Source: Branchiostoma floridae
Taxonomy: Eukaryota; Chordata; Leptocardii; Amphioxiformes; Branchiostomatidae
DNA: 58,360 nucleotides
Assembly (NCBI RefSeq): GCF_000003815.2
Contig: NC_049988.1
Span: 22,162,441 to 22,220,800 of the forward strand
Direction: 5' to 3'
Made by a program: the position numbers and the translations under genes. The first letter of the stretch is position 1. The number at the start of each line of letters is the position of its first letter. Positions 51,201-58,360 of this stretch are shown in pieces. Below the pieces are notes generated by a model. The model was not told where the DNA came from. It ran no database searches and was given only the letters and a program-made list of their open reading frames with translations.

Positions 51201-52027
51201 CTTGCCTGCCAATCAGTCTGCTGCATGGGTGTGGTGCCTGGAGGAAAATTACAAAATCAAAATGGCGCCGACGGTAAGAATTGAGGAGAACAGTCACTTA
51301 AAGATTTTAAATATCCAATTAACATGATTGTATCAATTTATGAACAGCACAAATGCGTCTGTGGCTCTGTGGCAAATTGCTACTACACATTTCACCTTCC
51401 AAAAATCGTTCTTCAGACTCGAGTTATTTCCTCGTGAGGAAATCTCATGATGACTGGTGATGACGTAAGGGTTAACTTAGTGACTGGTTAGAAAAAGTAC
51501 TTCGGGATTCGGGGAAACATTCTCCTGGGAGGTAAACATTACTTGATCATCGTGGTTACTTTAAATTGTGCGATATCACAATATTTCATGCATTGCATGG
51601 CTTTTGATTGTACGTTCCATCTTGAACAGCGATTCTGGGTTCAAAACTGGTTTTGTTTTCAGCGAAAGGTCCCTGCTCTTCTCGAGTGAGCCGGGTTCTT
51701 TCACGTGCAGAGGTTTGACGAATGAGGACGAACTTAATGCCTGACACTTCCTATTCACGGGGATTTACTTCACAGTAAGAAATGGTTAATTTACCCCTCA
51801 TTATACCAATCCGAATATGGCGAGATTGTTCCCTTACACCACCCCCTAGAGAAAATACTGTCATTAATATAGAATAGCTGGCCCTAAGTAATTTTAAACC
51901 TTAGAGTTGTCACTACATGGATTTTTAGAGAAATCCTCTCGGCTGCTGATATATGTAGAGAGAAGATATTTTGGAAAATACATTTACCTGTGTCACCAGT
52001 TTGGGACTGCTGTTGCCCTCCCGGCAT
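48241..52027 (-). CDS. Gene C: type II membrane C-type lectin, three tail exons
   Basis: Coding exons on the minus strand: 51988-52027, 51151-51237, 50976-51062, 50781-50879, a transmembrane exon inside the 49917-50196 gap, 49261-49834, 48408-48803, 48241-48251. With a 146-nt transmembrane exon the total is 1440 nt, 479 residues, phases consistent. The tail has three related exons instead of two, with motifs DHVY, NPMH and NALY; the stalk is short (about 11 repeats); the lectin loop reads EPS and WHD. It is more diverged from A and B in coding sequence than they are from each other. Confidence 0.75.
48408..48803 (-). CDS. Gene C lectin-domain exon (CTLD)
   Basis: 396 nt, phase 1-1. Begins SCTKGYTMYHGICYK; FWFGLHDQ; EPSNTGGKEDC; YWNKWHDYPC; FICQAFPG. 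There is an additional Cys two residues after the conserved one (DCVCY), which could make an odd disulfide. One residue fewer in the last loop, one more after LISLY than in A and B. Confidence 0.9.
48840..49255. other. Gene C intron
   Basis: AT-rich intron between stalk and lectin exons, longer than in A and B. No feature seen. Confidence 0.6.
49261..49834 (-). CDS. Gene C stalk exon, coiled coil (~11 repeats)
   Basis: 574 nt, phase 0 to 1, acceptor CGTTTGTAG, donor ATTC|GTTAGT. GVSELFTVLKRDQDVIRQLS then 17- and 14-residue repeats, ending GERSRVTTLEQRFREI. Shortest complete stalk here, about 190 residues. Confidence 0.9.
49917..50196. other. Assembly gap (280 N) covering gene C transmembrane exon
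   Basis: By comparison with gene B the transmembrane exon should lie about 150 bp upstream of the stalk exon, inside this gap. Confidence 1.
50781..50879 (-). CDS. Gene C tail exon 4 (NALY)
   Basis: 99 nt, phase 1-1, acceptor CTTTCCTCCAG, donor GCAG|GTAAAA. DTTSAPMQQPQTDWRSIADA and PNALYVSRA; two residues longer than its homologues. Confidence 0.85.
50976..51062 (-). CDS. Gene C tail exon 3 (NPMH, tyrosine lost)
   Basis: 87 nt, phase 1-1, acceptor ATTTTCTCCAG, donor GAGG|GTAGAA. GTTPMQQTDWQARADAAASE and PNPMHASGE: the NPxY tyrosine of A and B is His. Confidence 0.82.
51151..51237 (-). CDS. Gene C tail exon 2 (DHVY)
   Basis: 87 nt, phase 1-1, acceptor ATTTTCCTCCAG, donor GAAG|GTACAA. GTTPMQQTDWQARADAAVSE and PDHVYANEE. 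No equivalent in A or B; clearly a duplicate of the next exon. Confidence 0.8.
51988..52027 (-). CDS. Gene C first coding exon (MPGG)
   Basis: 40 nt: MPGGQQQSQTGDT plus one base, donor ACAG|GTAAAT. One conservative change from gene B. Confidence 0.75.
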
Positions 52028-52779
52028 GGTGCGACTTGTCAGGTTGCTGCACAGCAAAAATACACGCCCTGCGTCAGGCGGGGTCCGAACACAATCTAAA
52101 CTATGAAGAAATCAGAAACCAAAGATGAAAGAAAACCGTGGGTCACAAACAACGCACGTGTCCAGACAAATCAGATACACACGTAATCGTTTTCTTTGTT
52201 TGTTTGTTGCATATTGAAAGAGAGGGATCGAAAACAATCTTAAAAGACATTCTACCTTTTTGATCATGTTTGGAAACCCATCACATATATTGAATTCATC
52301 TATATGCACACATAGCGGAAAACAATTGTCTTTTTTTCTTCGTCTGAAATTTTCCGTGTGCGTCACACAACATGTAGACAATAAACACACGTAAGGGTTT
52401 TATGGTAACGCAAACTTTTATAGATTTTCTACAATAAATTTTCATTTGGCGTCTTCGCCAAAGCAACACCCAAGTGGGAATCCCATGCTTAGGGCTGCAG
52501 TATTGCTAAGAGTTATCAGGTGGCGCCATTTACATATCAGAACGTCAGGATCGACAAGGAGAATATGTATATATTGTTAAACTGATTGTGGAAAACTCGT
52601 AGAAATAAATTTGATTCATGCATCCCTGTACATTATCTGACAGATTTTGCTATAAAAATGTAAAAATAAGTATATATTATCATAATAATTCTATGTCGTG
52701 TCTTGCAGTGCATAAATGTGAAAGACATGAATATACCAAGTAATACCTTGATAAGTCTGATGACGTAAGACCATATTTG

Positions 52780-52900
52780 CCTTCATTTGGAGGGATGACG
52801 TGGCATTAGGTGGTACGAATGGCATTTTGTTTTTCTGCAAGTGGCAGACTAATTTTCTGGGAAAAGATGTTAATCTGGACTGAGACGGAGAAACATGAAA
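52780..52900 (-). promoter_or_regulatory. Upstream module of gene C, proximal copy
   Basis: Same module; the donor position reads AAG|GCAAAT (GC instead of GT). Confidence 0.3.
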
Positions 52901-53374
52901 AGTTTGTACGTGAAAACTCTTAGGTGTTGATGTAGTCATTAAATCCGCGTGTTTTTCTGGATACGTTGCAAGCCCTTCCTGAAATTTTGGGTAAAACACG
53001 TAAAGTGTACTATAATATAGCACTATGTGCTGTAATAACTTACATTCCTCCCAACTGTAACAACATAAGAAACAGGGAATTTCAGAGTTTGTTTTCATAA
53101 CGTTTAATTTCAGTCATATGATCATGTAAATTTTTATAACAGTGATTGACAGGTATCATGAACGTCAGGGAACAGCGCAGCAATTGTCGTATACTGTCTC
53201 TCTTTCCAATATAAGCTTAACCACGACCTTCGCCAAGTAAGTTTGTCTCAATGCAAATGATGTACAAAGAAGGCTCTTATCAGCACAATTTACCTGGTTT
53301 TCTAATCAATTATGCAAATTTAGTCATGATTTGCATAATTGATATCTATTTGCGTTCCTCTCGTACTACGTTTC

Positions 53375-53625
53375 AAGCCTATACACATCTGCACACACAT
53401 GCCTATATTCACATACACACACACAATGTGCTTATACACAGATGCTTAGACACACATATACATGCATGTATGCACAGTGCCACACAGTTCACACACATGC
53501 ATGCGGTGTATATGCACACGTATACATACACATGAAATTAACACACACAATCATGTGCGCACACACATATGCCGCACAGTGTATATTCACACATACACAT
53601 TAACACACACACACATGTCTGTACG
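53375..53625 (+). repeat. CA-rich microsatellite upstream of gene C
   Basis: Very close in order of words to 36206-36450 of gene A, rather than to the gene B tract. Confidence 0.8.
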
Positions 53626-53769
53626 ATATATGTTTTTCTTTCAGTTCAGCATAACCAGAATATCTTTTTTTTGTCCAAGAACCACGAAATTGAATTGATG
53701 AGGCCTAAAGATACCAGAGCTCCACAATGATAATACAAAACATACCGATTTAACACAAACAACAACAAC

Positions 53770-53900
53770 AGGCCATATTTACATTCATCTAAAGGGATAA
53801 TGTGGCATCACGTGGTAAGAATGGCATTTTGTTTTTCTGCAAGTGGCAGACTAATTTTCTTGGAAACGAAGTTAATCTGGGCTGGGAGGGAGAAACATCA
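53770..53900 (-). promoter_or_regulatory. Upstream module of gene C, distal copy
   Basis: Module with ATG frame closed by TAG after 12 codons. Confidence 0.3.
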
Positions 53901-54295
53901 AAAAGTTTGTACGGGAGAACTCATAATGTAGTAGTTGAATGCCCGTGTTTTTTCTAGAGACATTGCAGATCCTTCCTTTGTGCACCAGTTTCCATCATTT
54001 TATAAACTGATGAAGGTCTCAGACTGTATGATAGTTTATAAATGAGATAGTTGTGTTTTAAATAGTTCCTATATTTGTGTTTGTCAGGGAGTTTCTGCCT
54101 TCAGTGTTGTATTTGAGTCCATGAGAATTGAAGGCGTTGCTGTTGGTGTCTGTCTATGCAACGTTCCGTTGAAAACGCTGTGAGGGGTGTGGATTACTTG
54201 ACTCCGTAATCTGATTTTGGGCGCGGGTAAGTTTGTTTGAATTTGATGGGCTTGGGAGGGTTTTTGGTCCACACATCTTTCAAAAGAAAAAAATC

Positions 54296-54395
54296 NNNNN
54301 NNNNNNNNNNNNNNNNNNNNNNNNNNNNNNNNNNNNNNNNNNNNNNNNNNNNNNNNNNNNNNNNNNNNNNNNNNNNNNNNNNNNNNNNNNNNNNN
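54296..54395. other. Assembly gap (100 N)
   Basis: A round 100 N usually means unknown size. Flanks are paralogous spacer on both sides. Confidence 1.
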
Positions 54396-54985
54396 TCAGC
54401 ACAGTTTACATCAGTTCATCATCTTCTTTTTCATGTGTCACCATGTTATCATAATTTTCTGTTTAACTATGCAAATTTGGCCATGATTTGCATGATTGCT
54501 ATCCATTTTTATTCCTCTCGTACTAAGTTTCAATTCTATACACACACCTTCACACACGTCTATATTCACACATCCACACACAAGTCGCTTATACACAGAT
54601 GGTTTTACACACATATACATGTACATGCATGAACACACAGTGCCAAAAACATAGTACACACATACATGCAGTTAACGTTATATGCACATATACACATTAA
54701 CACACAAACATGCGTGTACGCTATGTTGTTCTTTCAGTTCAGCATAACCAGAATATCTTTTTTTGTCCAAGAACCATGAAATTGAATTAATAAGGCCCAA
54801 AGATACCAGAGTTCCATAATGATGATACACAACATACCCAGTAAACACAAACAACAACAGGCCATATTTACATTCACCTGTAGGAATGACGTGGCATTAC
54901 GTGGTAAGAATGGCATTTTGTTTTTCTGCAAGTGGCAGACTAATTTTCTGGGAAAACGAGTTAATCTATGCCGGGAGGTAGAAAC
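54396..54985. repeat. Third upstream-module block (CA tract plus module)
   Basis: CA-rich words at 54535-54720 and the module at 54865-54985 (ATG, MPFLPRNATSFLQ, then GTGAATGTAAATA). This is an extra block compared with genes A and B, possibly the promoter side of a lost gene. Confidence 0.5.
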
Positions 54986-55885
54986 ATGAAAAGGTTGGTA
55001 CGTACGTGAGAACTCATAATGTAGTTATTGAATCCCCGTGTTTTTATTCAGACATTGCAAACCCTTCCTCTTCTCACCGCAGATCCCATCGCTCAGACTG
55101 ACGAACAGACTGTATGATAGTTAAGAAATGAGAAATTGAACTCTGTTTTCAACAGTTCCTAAAGTTGTGTTTGTCAGGAAATTAGGCCTCCAAGGTCCAT
55201 TTACCTCCGTGAAAAATAGAGGTATTGTTTTTTTATATTTCTGTCTGTGCTTAGGCGTGCCTGCCTATGTTGCCACTTACTTTAGTCAGCAGTAAGTAAC
55301 TTAAGCTCAGTGTGGATGGTGATTATATCTGACAATTGGGTGCCAGGGGAAGCCGATTGCCGGGCTAGAGTTTTGTCACAACATCGTTTGAAGCAAAACA
55401 ACTAACCTCCTGATAGAAGAACAAGAATGAAGGATGTGTTCTTGTAAAGCAGTTACGTACTTATGCCTACGTCATATTTCCCACCCGGATCCCAGCCGGG
55501 CTGTTTGCGGAAACGAAAAGTTGAAGTTTATGCCAATGAATATACACAAGGCGTGCTGTTGAATTATTATTGGTCTAATTTCTGTTTTTGTTGCCTTTTA
55601 TACCGGACCTTTCGTTCCCCAAAGCTGCTCGGCTGGGCCCCTTTGTGACAATGTGACGTTAGCCTTAGCTGTGCCCGGGCACGTTGGGTAAGACAAGGCG
55701 GCCATGAGTGGAACGCAGTGTTGGGTACATCACTCCCTGTACTATGATACAGCAATGCGAATCTACTAGCACAACTCAAATTCTTCTCAATTGCAAACAC
55801 ATCATAAGCACAGCACCTTCATGCCTCATGTGGTTTTAATGGACAGTTTCCAAAACTTAGATAACATTTATGTACGTAGTGGACA
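54986..55885. other. Spacer between C and D, no gene recognised
   Basis: Partly similar to the other spacers (GTTTGTCAGGAAATTAGG). 55460-55700 is unlike the other units. No exon supported. Confidence 0.4.
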
Positions 55886-55889
55886 GATC

Positions 55890-56050
55890 CCCACGCTAAC
55901 CGACATCTTTCTCACCACAGTCACCCCTCAGTAAGACAGCCGGAGCCGCATAGTTTCCGTTTACAACTTTTATTCAGTCTGTCACACAGACCGGTTTCAC
56001 CAATCTGGCTTCTTCAGTGGTCCAGGCTCAAATGAGCACAGTCTACAAAC
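55890..56050 (-). promoter_or_regulatory. Gene D poly(A) region
   Basis: Same 3' module; AATAAA on the minus strand at 55969-55974. Confidence 0.55.
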
Positions 56051-56619
56051 ATTGGAGAACAGCAAAAAAAATCCCTATAACTTGGTTCAGTCTTGTGACA
56101 AAGGACCTTCCATCAATAAATGCCAGCAATTCTGGTATTGTGTTCTTCGTCCGTTTACAACAACAAAAGGAAGTCCGTCTATTGTGAAATCAGTGAGGTT
56201 ACGCTTTATTACTATGAGTGAAGTTGTGCTTACATTTGTTAATCCTGTCTGTTCAGCATGATGTAAGAAACGCTCCAGAAACAGGCAATAGATTTGATAC
56301 AGCCAAACCAGGAGCTTTCCAGATTCTAGAATATTTTCTATGTTTAAAAATGGCTACGTGCATATCTTACAAAATGTACATTTTCTCTGTATGAAAACTC
56401 AGCGTGTCTACCACTGTACAGTACGTGATCCATTGCTTTGGTTCCCATTCACTATTTCTTCCATTAGTTTTCTACTCGACAAACTCTTAAACGTACTCAT
56501 AAAACCACGTGCTGATTTGACCTGTTGCTATAATTCCAGGTTTCGCGTTTTACTGGTCAGTTTTACTGCGGATGGTCGGAGAGCCGCTGGACAGTGGTGG
56601 TGAGAGTTCCGCCTGTCGC

Positions 56620-56630
56620 CTATGGACGTC
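56620..56630 (-). CDS. Gene D last exon
   Basis: TTTTCCAG|GACGTCCATAG: Gly-Arg-Pro-stop. Confidence 0.7.
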
Positions 56631-58360
56631 CTGGAAAACATGAACAGAAATGGCAGGGATGAGATGTGGAGTGATGTGTTTATAACAATAGCAATACTAA
56701 CTAGCAATACTACATAGAGTACTTCTATAATTAATTTATGCATGGGATGTTCATCTTCAACTAACTTACACATGTCACATGTATAAAATTCCCATCACTT
56801 ATCATTAAACGATTTTGCAATTTTTGTTTGAAATATGCAAATCAGTCCCTCATTTGCATGTTTAATATCTGTACATAAATATTTAATGAAGGTTATAATG
56901 GTCTAATGCACTCCGTATAATGAATACTTAAACTGTGGCACGTTTACTAGACAGAAGTCTTTCCAGAAATGTTACGGTTAGAAGCCTACCTGGAACAGCC
57001 TGGCAGATGAAGCGAAACGTCGCGCCGCATGGGAAGTCGGCCCACTTGTCTTTATAGTAGGCGGAGTAAGAAACGCAATCTTGGGTGCCCTCAGCGTTGT
57101 CCGGTGCTCCCGGAGCCCAGTTGTTGTAGGTCCCAAGTGCAGAACCATCCTTCCACTCAAAGCTTCCCTCTTCGCGCCGATCGTGCAGGCCGATCCAGAA
57201 GTTCCCCTTGTCCCTCACGGCATTGTACAAGGAGATCAGGAAGTCGTTGGTCTCAGCGTCTCGGGGCATGGCGAGGGTGCCGCCGTCTTCACCACAGGCC
57301 GCGGCCGCACCGCTGAAGGTCTCAGATGTGTCGAAGGCCTTGTAGCAGATTCCACGGAACTCTGTGTAACCTGTAGGACAAGATGCTGGAAAACAGCGAG
57401 TCAGCCACACGCGTAGGGAATTCGAAAGATAGTGGTGATATTAAAAATGTTCCAAAATTGCATCACTGAATATTACTGCATCAGAAAGCGATATCTTCCA
57501 TTAGTTTTATTCAATACCAGCATAATTAGTAAATGGTATGAGTTAGTGAAACATAACAACAGGCACATATGCACATGTAAGGAAATCAATGGTGAAGTAA
57601 ATAAGATGATAATTAATGCCACGAGAGTGGATGGGCATGCCACTGGCAGAGTGCGCCCACAGAGCCAGAGACAGAAGGGAGTGGAGGAGGCTGATACTGG
57701 ATGCAACCATAGTCCCCGACCCTCAGACATGAGGATGGGACTAGGCTAGGCTAGGCTAGAATGCCACAATTGTACTTAACAAATTTACGTGCTCCATTCA
57801 TGATAGGAATACTGCAGGCATAGGAATCATTGATAAGGTAAATAGTTTCATTTAATGAAATAATGATAGTCACAAATTTTCCTGCTATTGTACTACTGGC
57901 ATTGTCATTACAAATAGTATATTTGACAGCTAAATAAACAACCTACCTTGCGACTTTCTCATATCGCAAAGACGCTGCTCCAAGGCGGCGGTTCGGCCTT
58001 GCTCCTTGTCCAGGTCGCGCTTCAAGGCGTCAACAGTGGCGGACAGTTGGCGTATGTCGTCATGGTCGCGCTTCAAGGCGTCAACAGTGGCGGACAGTTG
58101 GCGCATGTCGTCTTGGTCACGCTTCAAGGCGTCAACAGTGGCGGACAGTTGGCGCATGTCGTCTTGGTCACGCTTCAAGGCGTCAACAGTGGCGGACAGT
58201 TGGCGCATCTCGTTCTGGTCGCGCTTCAAGGTGTCAACAGTAGCGGACAGTTGGCGTATGTCGTCTTGTCACGCTTCAAGGCGTCAACAGTGGCGGACAG
58301 TTGGCGCATGTCGTCTTGGTCACGCTTCAAGGCGTCAACAGTGGCGGACAGTTGGCGCAT
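56620..58360 (-). CDS. Gene D: C-type lectin, partial, possible frameshift
   Basis: Visible exons on the minus strand: stalk 57947 to the window end, lectin domain 56990-57385, last exon 56620-56630. The plan matches genes A-C; tail, membrane and first exons lie outside the window. In the stalk one G is missing at about 58268 (TCGTCTTGTCACG where every other unit has TCTTGGTCACG), which puts a TGA in frame about 15 codons later and would remove the head. Either a pseudogene or a base-call error. The binding loop is APD with WAD. Confidence 0.7.
56990..57385 (-). CDS. Gene D lectin-domain exon (CTLD)
   Basis: 396 nt, phase 1-1, donor CCAG|GTAGGC. SCPTGYTEFRGICYK; FWIGLHDRREEGSFEW; APDNAEGTQDC; KDKWADFPC; FRFICQAVPG. 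Six cysteines kept. Glu of EPN is Ala and Asn is Asp, so a standard calcium/sugar site is unlikely. Confidence 0.9.
57386..57946. other. Gene D intron
   Basis: 561-bp intron. It contains AGGCTAGGCTAGGCTAG (about 57741-57760), a short simple repeat; otherwise featureless. Confidence 0.6.
57947..58360 (-). CDS. Gene D stalk exon, partial coiled coil
   Basis: Donor CAAG|GTAGGT, neck QGRTAALEQRLCDMRKSQ, then VDALKRDQDDMRQLSAT 17-mers; no 14-mers in the visible part. Apparent 1-nt deletion at about 58268. Confidence 0.8.

Overview
The window looks like nuclear DNA of an invertebrate deuterostome, most likely an amphioxus (Branchiostoma). Genes are split by introns with canonical GT-AG sites, most of the sequence is non-coding, and miniature transposons, tRNA-derived SINEs and minisatellites are dense. 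C-type lectin genes sit in tandem, and that family is known to be greatly expanded in amphioxus. The species is an inference; nothing was searched. There are four N gaps.

Region 1 (1-28 kb) is repeat-rich. I find only two exons I would defend, both on the minus strand and both phase 0/0: 18716-18928 and 5148-5219. They may belong to one gene whose product I do not recognise. The rest is SINEs, several miniature inverted-repeat elements (two with clear target-site duplications, one nested inside another), and tandem arrays. One 43-bp minisatellite (about 17680-18715) starts at the 5' splice site of the 18.7-kb exon and repeats a donor-like sequence about two dozen times. A CpG-rich, promoter-like stretch lies at 26.5-27.05 kb.

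Region 2 (28-58.36 kb) is a tandem array of paralogous minus-strand genes, here called A (about 29.6-36 kb), B (38.3-45 kb), C (47.3-53 kb) and D (55.9 kb to beyond the window), plus an orphan last exon Z at 28.2-28.4 kb. The exon plan is shared: a 40-nt first coding exon (MPGG...), two or three duplicated phase 1-1 exons encoding a cytoplasmic tail with NPxY-like tyrosine motifs, one 146-nt transmembrane exon, one long exon encoding a coiled-coil stalk of 17- and 14-residue repeats, a 396-nt C-type lectin domain exon, and a last exon adding three codons before the stop. The predicted product is a type II membrane lectin: tail inside, lectin head outside on a rod. Gene B is complete (724 codons plus stop). 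Gene A has its first exon in a gap and a damaged splice donor. Gene C has its transmembrane exon in a gap. Gene D has an apparent frameshift in the stalk and runs off the window.

The main result is that these receptors vary by module. Stalk repeat number is about 16, 29 and 11; tail exon number is two or three, with different tyrosine motifs; and the sugar-binding loop reads EPN, QPN, EPS or APD. Similarity between copies is patchy: A is near-identical to B across 33.4-34.6 kb but closer to C near 36 kb, which suggests gene conversion or unequal exchange. The paralogues also act as empty-site controls that date two transposon insertions.
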